Shown: piece by piece, positions 44,628-51,475 of the stretch
Layout: each line of letters starts with the position of its first letter
Position numbering within the stretch: the first letter of the stretch is position 1
Origin: Falsirhodobacter deserti
GTDB lineage: Bacteria; Pseudomonadota; Alphaproteobacteria; Rhodobacterales; Rhodobacteraceae
Length of the DNA stretch: 64,000 nt
Direction: 5' to 3'
Assembly (NCBI RefSeq): GCF_004015795.1
Contig: NZ_ML137218.1
Coordinates: forward strand, 1,959,811 to 2,023,810
Notes under the pieces: model-generated
Database searches by the model: none
The model's input: only the letters and a program-made list of their open reading frames with translations
Told to the model about the DNA's origin: nothing
Position numbers and translations under genes: made by a program

Positions 44628-45923
44628 ATGCAGTCTCCCTTTCAGGCCCTGGGCACAAAGATCGAAGGCATCACCGCTGTTCGCCGCGTCGGGCGCATCG
44701 CTGCGCTGGGCGGCGGAACGCTGCGGGTGACGGGGCTTTCGGATATCGCGGCGCTGGGCGACCGCGTTGCCATCTCGGGCCGGTTCGGCGGGGAGGTGGT
44801 GGAAATCGGCACCGACACCCTGACCGTCATCTGCGACGAGGCGATCGAGGGGCTGGCCCTTCAGGACCGGGTGGAGCTTGAGGGCGCGATGAGCGTGGCA
44901 CCTGATGACAGCTGGATCGGCCGCGTCATCGATCCGCTTGGCCGCCCGCTGGACGGCCGCCCGCTGCTGCCGGGGCCGCATGCGCGCAGCCTTCGGGCGG
45001 CCCCGCCGCAGCCCGCTGAACGTCGCGCGATGGGTGACCGCTTGGCCACGGGAATGGCCGCCTTCGACACGCTTCTGCCACTGGTGCGCGGGCAGCGGAT
45101 CGGTCTTTTCGCCGGCTCGGGCGTTGGGAAATCCACATTGCTTGCCGGCTTTGCGCGGGGGGTTCAGGCCGACATCGTCGTCATCGCGCTGATCGGGGAA
45201 CGGGGGCGGGAGTTGCGTGAATTCGTTGAAACAGTGCTGGGGCCGGAAGGCATGGCGCGCGCGGTCGTCATTGCTGCCACCTCGGACCGGTCGGCCCCGG
45301 TCCGGCGGCGCTGCGCCCTGACCGCAATGACGGTGGCCGAGCATTTTCGTGATCGCGGGCATCATGTGCTGCTTCTGGCGGACTCCATCACCCGCTTCGC
45401 CGAAGCGCATCGCGAAATGGCAGTTGCGGCCGGCGAAGCCGCCAGCCTGCGCGGGTATCCCCCATCCACCAGCCATGCGATCATGTCGCTTGCCGAGCGG
45501 GCCGGTCCGGGAACCGAGGGTGCTGGCGACATCACCGCCGTCTTCAGCGTGCTTGTCGCAGGGTCGGACATGGAAGAGCCGGTGGCAGATATCCTGCGCG
45601 GCACCATTGACGGGCATGTTGTTCTGGATCGCGCCATTGCCGAACGTGGCCGCTTTCCCGCGATCGACATCCTCCGCTCTGTTTCGCGCAGCCTTCCTGC
45701 GGCCGCCACTGCCGAACAGAACGCCATGATCGGGCGCGCAAGGCAGATCATGGGCACATGGGACAAGGCCGAGATGATGGTTCAGGCGGGACTTTATGCC
45801 AAGGGATCGGACCCGCAGGTTGATCTGGCGGTGCGCCTCTGGCCGAAGCTGGACGCGTTCCTGGCCGAACGTTCGACCGGTGTCACCCATGCCTTCCAGC
45901 GGCTGGAGGCGTGCCTGCGTTAG
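44628..45923 (+). CDS. fliI: Flagellar export ATPase FliI
   Basis: 431-aa F1-beta-like ATPase energising type III export. Walker A FAGSGVGKSTLL near residues 161-172, the Walker B region HHVLLLADSITRFAEAHREM, and the RGYPPSTSHAIMSLAERAGPG export-ATPase block. Its partners FliH and (broken) FliJ-like are encoded elsewhere in the locus. Stop overlaps the convergent DUF1217 gene by 4 bp. Confidence 0.97.
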   Translation: MQSPFQALGTKIEGITAVRRVGRIAALGGGTLRVTGLSDIAALGDRVAISGRFGGEVVEIGTDTLTVICDEAIEGLALQDRVELEGAMSVAPDDSWIGRVIDPLGRPLDGRPLLPGPHARSLRAAPPQPAERRAMGDRLATGMAAFDTLLPLVRGQRIGLFAGSGVGKSTLLAGFARGVQADIVVIALIGERGRELREFVETVLGPEGMARAVVIAATSDRSAPVRRRCALTAMTVAEHFRDRGHHVLLLADSITRFAEAHREMAVAAGEAASLRGYPPSTSHAIMSLAERAGPGTEGAGDITAVFSVLVAGSDMEEPVADILRGTIDGHVVLDRAIAERGRFPAIDILRSVSRSLPAAATAEQNAMIGRARQIMGTWDKAEMMVQAGLYAKGSDPQVDLAVRLWPKLDAFLAERSTGVTHAFQRLEACLR

Positions 45924-46729
45924 GCCAGAAGCGACAGGATTCCGCCAGCCGATCCGTTGGACTGGAAAAGCTGCAAGACCGGCGATTGTGCCGCGGCCGA
46001 GTTGTTGATCTGCGACATCGTCAGGAACCGCTTGATCAGCGTGTCCATCTTTTCAGGATCTTCAAGCGCGGAAAGGGAGTCGGTTCCCAGCAGGGACTGC
46101 ATCTTGTCCTGCATCTGGCGCACCTGCTGGTCCAGATCGATGGCCGCAAAGGAAGAGGGCAGGCCAAAGGCCGTCTGGAACACATTGCGCAACGGGCTGG
46201 ACCCCAGAACCGTGTACCACTTGGTCGTATCGCTGGAGCTTTTACCGGCAAGTGTCGCCAATTCCCGCTCTGCGTTCAGGGCCAGCCGCATGTCGTTGTT
46301 CTGTTCCCCCACCGCCAGTTCGAACTGGCGGTCGGAAAAACGGGAAAGGATCTTGTCGGCGAAACCCGCTTCCTTCGTGGCGCCGACCTTGAAATCGAAA
46401 GCTTCCGCCATCGTGGCATAGCTTTTGTCCGACAGGCGGTTGGCGAGGGCGGATTTTTCTTCCGTCCCTTCCTCCAGAACCTTGCGGATGAAGAACCTGC
46501 TGTTGATTTCATCATCCAGCCCGAAGGCGCCCAGCGCGACCTTCAGCAGGCGGCGGTCGGAAACCAGCTCCTCGGCCGAGGTGATGGAGCCGATCTTTTC
46601 GCGGAAATAATCCTCGTCCCGCTGAAGTTCGGGGGACGCATCGAAGGCCGCCTTCTGGCTGTCCATCGTGCGTTGCAGGAAGGTCCAGCCGCCATAGCCG
46701 GCCATGGGGATGATGGGGGTGAAGCTCAT
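45920..46729 (-). CDS. DUF1217 flagellar protein
   Basis: 269-aa DUF1217 family protein, found in alphaproteobacterial flagellar loci. Helical, with RDEDYFREKIGSITSAEELVSDRRLLKVALGAFGL-type N-terminal block (conserved DRRLLKVALGAFGLD) and a C-terminal MSQINNSAAAQSP. No signal peptide or TM. Likely an axial or export-related protein; biochemical role unknown. Overlaps flbT start by 4 bp, so it is coupled to flbT. Confidence 0.85.
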   Translation of the reverse strand: MSFTPIIPMAGYGGWTFLQRTMDSQKAAFDASPELQRDEDYFREKIGSITSAEELVSDRRLLKVALGAFGLDDEINSRFFIRKVLEEGTEEKSALANRLSDKSYATMAEAFDFKVGATKEAGFADKILSRFSDRQFELAVGEQNNDMRLALNAERELATLAGKSSSDTTKWYTVLGSSPLRNVFQTAFGLPSSFAAIDLDQQVRQMQDKMQSLLGTDSLSALEDPEKMDTLIKRFLTMSQINNSAAAQSPVLQLFQSNGSAGGILSLLA

Positions 46730-47130
46730 CCCACTTGCGCGGCCAGCAGCCGCTCCTCTCGTGGCAGCAGGGCGCGCAGAACCTTAAGCGCGGGATAAAA
46801 CTGCCCTTGCAAAACAGCAGCGGTCGCCTGTGTCAGCAGGCTGCGGCTGTCGTGGTCGGTCAGAACCTGGCTCAGTTGTTCGATGCCCGAAAGAAGCTGC
46901 TTACGGCCTTCGGCCGGCTCCGCATCACCGGAAAGAACAAGCTGCGCGATATAGCAAACGCGGCGCACGGGCGTGTCGGCCTGATCGGGGCGGATCGCAT
47001 CGCGCATCCGCAGGATATGCGCGTTCGGCGTTTTCACGGCCAGTTTTGCGCGCCTGTCGCCGTTTTCGATGACCACGCCGTTGATCAGGACGCGTTCGTT
47101 GGGGCCAAGCTTCAGCACAAGGCCGGTCAC
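46726..47130 (-). CDS. flbT: Flagellin mRNA regulator FlbT
   Basis: 134-aa post-transcriptional regulator. LVLKLGPNERVLINGVVIENGDRRAKLAVKTP-type N-terminus (conserved LKPxERxxINGxVIxNGDRR) and ILRMRDAI are diagnostic. In Caulobacter FlbT binds the 5' UTR of flagellin mRNA and destabilises it when assembly stalls. It lies two genes from flagellin, which has a hairpin in its 5' UTR here. Overlaps flaF by 4 bp. Confidence 0.95.
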   Translation of the reverse strand: MTGLVLKLGPNERVLINGVVIENGDRRAKLAVKTPNAHILRMRDAIRPDQADTPVRRVCYIAQLVLSGDAEPAEGRKQLLSGIEQLSQVLTDHDSRSLLTQATAAVLQGQFYPALKVLRALLPREERLLAAQVG

Positions 47131-47495
47131 GCTGCGGGCCCTCCGCGAAGACCGCGCATGACCGAGGTGTTGATTTCGATCAGCACATCAAGCCCGGCCT
47201 CTTTTTTCAGAGCCTTGGGCGTGTGCTGCATGGTGAACCGGTAAAGCGAAAGCAGTTGCGCTTTCAACTGATCGGGCAACGCATTGTTCGGCTGGCTCAG
47301 GTCAGCGGCCAGAGCGGTCCAAAGGCGCTGGTTGTCGTGCAAGGCTCGCACATAGGACGCGAAGGCGGTGTCACGCTGCGAGGGGGCTGCGGTCAGCGCG
47401 CGCGTGACGCGGGCGAAGACATCGTACTCGACGCTGCGTTCGCAGCGAAGCGGTGCGTCGGTGCGGGCATAGGCGTGGGGGTGATAGGCGTTCAA
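47127..47495 (-). CDS. flaF: Flagellin synthesis regulator FlaF
   Basis: 122-aa FlaF family protein (acts opposite to FlbT, promoting flagellin synthesis and secretion). The conserved C-terminal half includes NQRLWTALAADLSQPNN and LKAQLLSLYRFTMQHTPKAL. Upstream is the flagellin gene with a hairpin between them. Confidence 0.93.
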   Translation of the reverse strand: MNAYHPHAYARTDAPLRCERSVEYDVFARVTRALTAAPSQRDTAFASYVRALHDNQRLWTALAADLSQPNNALPDQLKAQLLSLYRFTMQHTPKALKKEAGLDVLIEINTSVMRGLRGGPAA

Positions 47496-47523
47496 TCCGG
47501 CTTCTCCCGATCGAAGTCAAATG

Positions 47524-47549
47524 TGGGGCCGGATGTTCACCCGGCCCCG
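47524..47549 (-). terminator. Hairpin terminator between flagellin and flaF
   Basis: Perfect 8-bp GGGGCCGG/CCGGCCCC stem with an 8-nt loop, 9 bp after the flagellin stop. There is no strong T-run, so it may attenuate read-through from the abundant flagellin transcript into flaF-flbT and protect its 3' end. Confidence 0.6.
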
Positions 47550-47557
47550 TGTTCAGC

Positions 47558-48757
47558 TTAGCGGAACAGGGACATGATGCTTTGCGGCGACTGGTTGGCG
47601 ATCGAAAGCGCCTGCACCCCCAGCTGCTGCTGCACCTGAAGCGCCTGCAGTCGCGCCGATGCTTCTTCCATGTCGGCATCGACCATCGCGCCGATACCCG
47701 ACTTCAGGTTGTCCGTCAGCTTGCTGACGAAGTTCGACTGGGTTTCGATCTGGTTCTGGGCCGTACCAAAGGCAGAAGCGGCGTCGACGGAGGTCTTGAT
47801 CAGCCCCTCGATCGCTTTCATCGCGCCCTCGGCGTCGGTGGTCACGTCCAGCGACGCCATGTCAGCCAGACCACCACGCTTCACGTTCATGTCGATGTCG
47901 AACGTATCGGTCGTGCTCGAGTTGGTGATCTCGTTGTCCGCCGCGCTGTACGTCAGGGTAGTGAAGCCAGCGTCGGTCAGCGCCCCGTTGATGCCGTCTT
48001 CGACCGCATCTGCGTCGTCACCGGCAGCAATGGTGTAGGTGACGGACTTGTCGCCCACCTTGATCTCGACAACGTCGCCTTCGATGATGCCGCTTGTGTC
48101 GCTTGCATCGGCGGATGCGTCATCAGCAGCAAGCGCGTCTGCGCCACCCTGGAAGGTCAGCGCTGCCACGGTAACCGCACCGTCATTGGTGCCATCATTG
48201 ATCGCAACCGTCTGCACCTCGCCATCGGCGATGGACAGCGAACGAAGGTCAACGGTCGAAACGTCGATGTTCGCGGCCTTGACGTTGCCATTGATGTCGC
48301 GGTCCAACGAGGACAGGACCTTCATCGGGCTTTCGGTGCTGCCGTCCACAAGGTTGCGGCCATTGAACTGGGCCGAGCCGACAACGGAACTGACCTGCTT
48401 TTTCAGCGCATCGATATCGGCTTGGATCTTTTCCTTGGAGCTGGCATCAACGCCGTCACCCTGGGCTTGGGTGATCTTGTCCTTCATTTGCGTCAGCAGG
48501 TCGGTCACGGTTTCCGCAGCATCACGCGCAACGGCAACAGTCGACTTGCCAACAGCAAGGCCTTCCGAAATCTTTTTGAAGCCCGTCACGTCGGCTTCCA
48601 TCGTCTTGGAGATCGCCCACACAGCGGCGTTGTCCTTGGCGCTACCGACAGATTTCCCCGTAGAGATCTCACTCTGCACCTGGCTGAGGTTGCTGTTGAT
48701 GCCCTTCAGCGTTTGAAGGGCAACCATCGCGCTGGAGTTGGTCAGGATCGAAGACAT
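47558..48757 (-). CDS. fliC: Flagellin
   Basis: 399-aa filament subunit. N-terminal D0/D1 helices (SSILTNSSAMVALQTLKGIN, STGKSVGSAKDNAAVWAISK; residues about 1-135) and C-terminal D1/D0 (ALQVQQQLGVQALSIANQSPQSIMSLFR, with conserved LGVQALSIANQSPQ) flank a variable central domain rich in Asp, Ala and Thr (about 140-290). Lower GC than neighbours. It is the only flagellin gene in the window. The RBS AAGGGA precedes ATG 48757. No flagellin chaperone FliS is visible. Confidence 0.97.
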   Translation of the reverse strand: MSSILTNSSAMVALQTLKGINSNLSQVQSEISTGKSVGSAKDNAAVWAISKTMEADVTGFKKISEGLAVGKSTVAVARDAAETVTDLLTQMKDKITQAQGDGVDASSKEKIQADIDALKKQVSSVVGSAQFNGRNLVDGSTESPMKVLSSLDRDINGNVKAANIDVSTVDLRSLSIADGEVQTVAINDGTNDGAVTVAALTFQGGADALAADDASADASDTSGIIEGDVVEIKVGDKSVTYTIAAGDDADAVEDGINGALTDAGFTTLTYSAADNEITNSSTTDTFDIDMNVKRGGLADMASLDVTTDAEGAMKAIEGLIKTSVDAASAFGTAQNQIETQSNFVSKLTDNLKSGIGAMVDADMEEASARLQALQVQQQLGVQALSIANQSPQSIMSLFR

Positions 48758-48774
48758 CTTTTTATTCCCTTGTC

Positions 48775-48794
48775 GCCACGCAGTTTCACGTGGC
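48775..48794 (-). promoter_or_regulatory. Hairpin in the flagellin 5' UTR
   Basis: On the minus strand GCCACG-TGAAACTG-CGTGGC forms a 6-bp stem with an 8-nt loop ending 18 nt before the flagellin ATG. With flbT in the same locus it is a candidate FlbT-responsive element or translational control hairpin. Confidence 0.45.
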
Positions 48795-48858
48795 CTTTGC
48801 CGCCTTCAAAGCAGCGATAAACGGGCTTCTACCCTGCGACCGGCGGGAACCGTCGCGC

Positions 48859-48876
48859 CGCCCCTACCGTGGGGCG
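48859..48876. repeat. Inverted repeat upstream of flagellin
   Basis: CGCCCC-TACCGT-GGGGCG (6-bp stem), about 100 bp upstream of the flagellin ATG, between it and the 9-codon ORF. It could be an operator or the end of a short plus- or minus-strand transcript. Confidence 0.35.
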
Positions 48877-48914
48877 CAGGACCGTTCTGCCCCCGGAATC
48901 TTAAGGAGGACCTA

Positions 48915-48944
48915 ATGGCGCAGGACCAAGTAATTCGGATTTGA
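48915..48944 (+). other. Nine-codon ORF with a strong ribosome-binding site
   Basis: AAGGAGG at 48903-48909 stands 5 nt before ATG 48915; the frame reads MAQDQVIRI and stops at TGA. It is on the strand opposite to the flagellin and flgN-like genes around it, so it belongs to neither. It may be a gene remnant, a tiny leader of an unseen transcript, or chance. Confidence 0.3.
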
Positions 48945-48950
48945 ATCAAC

Positions 48951-49265
48951 TCAGACACGCCGGGCAAGCGAGGTGCTTCCACCCGTGTCGTGGCGCTGGC
49001 CCTGGCCGTCATAGGTGACCAGGCGGTCGCCCTTGCGGCCCATGGCCCGGATCTCGGCCAGGCGCCAGCGCGCTGCGCGAACGCCATCCGCCGCAGCCTG
49101 AAGCCGGGGGCCCAGATCCCGCGCCAGCACCTGCACGGCGGCGGCATCCTCGCGCCGGATCAGGGCAATTTCCGCCTCCAGCTGCGCGGTGCAGGCGGTG
49201 ACGGTTTCCAGATCGCCGGCAGACAGGGCCGCGCCGATCCGTTCCAGAAGAACAAGCGCCGTCAT
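48951..49265 (-). CDS. FlgN-like flagellar chaperone candidate
   Basis: 104-aa helical protein (LLERIGAALSAGDLETVTACTAQLEAEIA near the N-terminus, then a long Arg/Ala-rich helix) ending in LVTYDGQGQRHDTGGST, similar to the TYdxxGr tail of FlgN-type chaperones for hook-filament junction proteins FlgK/FlgL. Overlaps the flgJ stop by 4 bp. Identification rests on size, helical character, tail and position. FlgK and FlgL themselves are not in the window. Confidence 0.55.
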   Translation of the reverse strand: MTALVLLERIGAALSAGDLETVTACTAQLEAEIALIRREDAAAVQVLARDLGPRLQAAADGVRAARWRLAEIRAMGRKGDRLVTYDGQGQRHDTGGSTSLARRV

Positions 49266-49522
49266 TCCGCACCCCCCATGGCGCGATAAAGCCGTTCCGT
49301 CAGCCCGATGCCGCCGCTTTGTACGAGGGCCTTCGCCTGTTCCTCGCGCAGGAACGAAGCGAACTGCTCCTCCCCTATGCCGCCCGAGAAGCCTTCCGTT
49401 GCAGCATCAAGGCCCGCATGGCCCAGCATCTCGGTCAGGAAGGCGGTTTCAAGTTGCGCTGCCTTTTCCCGCAACCTGTCGGGCTGTTGCGCGACGGGGT
49501 GGGAGTGAATTGATGTGATCAT
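49262..49522 (-). CDS. flgJ: Rod-binding protein FlgJ (short form without muramidase)
   Basis: 86-aa rod-binding domain only: LETAFLTEMLGHAGLDA, FSGGIGEEQFASFLREEQAKALVQSGGIGL and ERLYRAM match the FlgJ N-terminal domain. The C-terminal glycoside hydrolase domain of enterobacterial FlgJ is absent; its job is probably done by the SltF-like enzyme at 35306-35950. Divergent from fliK across 96 bp. Confidence 0.88.
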   Translation of the reverse strand: MITSIHSHPVAQQPDRLREKAAQLETAFLTEMLGHAGLDAATEGFSGGIGEEQFASFLREEQAKALVQSGGIGLTERLYRAMGGAE

Positions 49523-49618
49523 AGGGCCTCCTGCAATTTGGTGCAGTTTGGCGGAACGCGGTAAAGAAAGCGGTAATGGTCACCATGGCAGAAAGCCGTC
49601 AAAGGAGACCGCCGCGCA

Positions 49619-50848
49619 ATGCATGTCCTGAATATATCAAACGGGCTACCGTCCCTGCAGCCGGCGGCAGCGCTGGTTGCCCCCGTTCTGCCGGTTGCCC
49701 CGTTCACGCTGGATCTGCCCAAGGGGGCCATCGTTCTGCCACAGCCTGAAGCCGCCCTTCCCCTTGCCGAGGGTGAGGTGCCAGCCGCCACGGAGATGCT
49801 TGCGAAGACAGAGCCCGCTCCCGACACCCACCTGACGCCAGAGGGCGAGGGGATCTTGGACGCGCTGGCGGTTGAACCGGATGCTCTTGGACCGGCAAAG
49901 ATGCCAGCCAAACCGGACGCTACGTTGCCGGCAGCATTGCCGGATCAGGGCATGCCGGAAACCACAGCCGAACCGGAAGCGCCGGCCGGCCCCGCTCCGG
50001 CCATAGCGGATGGTCCGGTAACGACAATACCCCGCAAGGCGGAGCCAGTGGCGAACAAAGCCGAAGCCGCCGAGCCCGAGGAGGTTTCCGCCGACGCCGA
50101 AGCGACGGACACGCCGCCCGCCGCAGTTTCGCTGTCCGAGATGGTCTGGCGACTGCCCGAACAGCAGGCGTCGCCTGAGTCTCCGACCCGCCGCACCGTC
50201 ATGCAAGGGGCCGCGCCTGTTCCGTCCGGTCCGGCTGTCATGACGCCGCCAGACCCCGTGCAGCCAGACCCCGTGCAGGCGGAAACGAAGGCGGCCAAGG
50301 CAGATATGCCAGTGCCGGACGTGGAGGGGCCCGCCCCAACGCCGGTCGGTACCGCGGTGCAGCCGGATGCCCTGCAAACGCAGGACGCCCCGCCCCCGCC
50401 CGACGAGATGGCTGGACGCAAGGCAGAGGCCCCGCCCCCACCAGCCGCGCCCGGCCCCGAAACCAGCGCGCAGGATGCCCCCCGCCGCGCCGCTGCCGAG
50501 GTGGTGCAGGACAGTCTGCAAAGGCTGGTCCAGAAGGACAGCGCCGAAGACCATCAGGGCCGTGTGCAGGTGACGCTGCACCGCGAGGGGGAGGATTGGC
50601 GCGTGGTGGTCAGCGCCGACAATCCCGAAACACTGGACCTGATGCGCCGCCATGCGGACATGCTTCAGCAGGATCTGGCGCGTCAGGGATTCGCGGGGGC
50701 ACAGCTGGACTTCTCGGAATGGGTCGATGGGGAACAGGACGCACAAGAACAACAGCAGCAGGATGCGCCGCCACTCAAAGCCGGCAGCGCCACCTATGTC
50801 GCCCGCACCGGCCCTTCCGAATCGACCGGACTCGATCTTCGCCTATAG
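49619..50848 (+). CDS. fliK: Flagellar hook-length control protein FliK
   Basis: 409 aa. Residues about 1-290 are Pro/Ala/Glu-rich low complexity (molecular ruler region) and include a perfect 15-bp tandem repeat. The C-terminal Flg_hook domain (about 295-385) has GRVQVTLHREGEDWRVVVSADNPETLDLMRRH-type sequence (conserved VTLHREGEDWRVVVSA). It measures the hook and triggers the FlhB switch. The ATG at 49619 is 9-10 nt past AAAGGAG. Followed by flgD after 9 bp. Confidence 0.93.
   Translation: MHVLNISNGLPSLQPAAALVAPVLPVAPFTLDLPKGAIVLPQPEAALPLAEGEVPAATEMLAKTEPAPDTHLTPEGEGILDALAVEPDALGPAKMPAKPDATLPAALPDQGMPETTAEPEAPAGPAPAIADGPVTTIPRKAEPVANKAEAAEPEEVSADAEATDTPPAAVSLSEMVWRLPEQQASPESPTRRTVMQGAAPVPSGPAVMTPPDPVQPDPVQAETKAAKADMPVPDVEGPAPTPVGTAVQPDALQTQDAPPPPDEMAGRKAEAPPPPAAPGPETSAQDAPRRAAAEVVQDSLQRLVQKDSAEDHQGRVQVTLHREGEDWRVVVSADNPETLDLMRRHADMLQQDLARQGFAGAQLDFSEWVDGEQDAQEQQQQDAPPLKAGSATYVARTGPSESTGLDLRL
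50250..50279 (+). repeat. 15-bp perfect tandem repeat in fliK
   Basis: CCAGACCCCGTGCAG occurs twice head to tail, encoding PDPVQPDPVQ in the ruler region of FliK. In-frame copy-number change would alter FliK length by five residues per unit. Confidence 0.9.
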
Positions 50849-50857
50849 GAACGCAAC

Positions 50858-51475
50858 ATGAGCATCACACCCGCCGCATCCGGTTTGAAGCCGGACACCA
50901 ACTATCAAACCTTTCTGACGATGCTGACCACGCAGATGCGGAATCAGGATCCGACCTCGCCCATGGAATCCAGCGATTTTGCAGTGCAGCTTGCCACCTT
51001 TTCCGGGGTGGAACAGCAGACGCGCACGAACGAGCTGATCGAAGGGCTGGGCGCGAAGCTGGACGCGCTGACGCTGTCGGATCTGTCCAGCTGGCTGGGG
51101 GCACAGGCGCTGGTGGATGCGCCGGTTCCGGTGGATGGCAGCACGATCACGCTTTTTCCCGAGACGGCCGCCAATGCCGATGGCGCGGTTCTGGTGGTCA
51201 AGGATGCCTCGGGCAAGGTTGTCAGCCGCACCGACATCGCGCCGGGCGCGCAAAGCGTGGAATGGGTGCCGGCGGATCAGGCCGGAACCCCGCTGACGGC
51301 AGGGCGGTATACCTTGGGCGTCGAAAGCTATCTTGGCCAGACGATGATCTCGACCGGTCCAGCCCGCCATTACGCCACAGTGGCCGAAGCGCGCAACGAT
51401 GCGAGCGGCACGATCCTGGTGATGAAAGGCGGGGCTGAGGTTCCCGCAGGCCAGGTGGCCGCGCTGAAGCGCTAG
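50858..51475 (+). CDS. flgD: Hook-cap protein FlgD
   Basis: 205-aa hook-capping protein. The N-terminal NYQTFLTMLTTQMRNQDPTSPMESSDFAVQLATFSGVEQQ-type block (conserved FLTMLTTQMRNQDPTSPM) is diagnostic; the C-terminal part is a FlgD Ig-like/tudor fold. Its substrate, the hook protein FlgE, is not encoded here. Stop overlaps the convergent ubiB stop by 4 bp (CTAG). Confidence 0.96.
   Translation: MSITPAASGLKPDTNYQTFLTMLTTQMRNQDPTSPMESSDFAVQLATFSGVEQQTRTNELIEGLGAKLDALTLSDLSSWLGAQALVDAPVPVDGSTITLFPETAANADGAVLVVKDASGKVVSRTDIAPGAQSVEWVPADQAGTPLTAGRYTLGVESYLGQTMISTGPARHYATVAEARNDASGTILVMKGGAEVPAGQVAALKR

Noticed and set aside
48795-48860. Sigma-28 type flagellin promoter
   Set aside because: An AGCGATAA-like sequence exists but on the wrong strand, and no TAAA box at the right spacing on the flagellin strand.
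49619-50500. FliK N-terminal region as a horizontally acquired or degenerate gene
   Set aside because: Low complexity and poor conservation are normal for FliK ruler regions; the C-terminal domain is intact.
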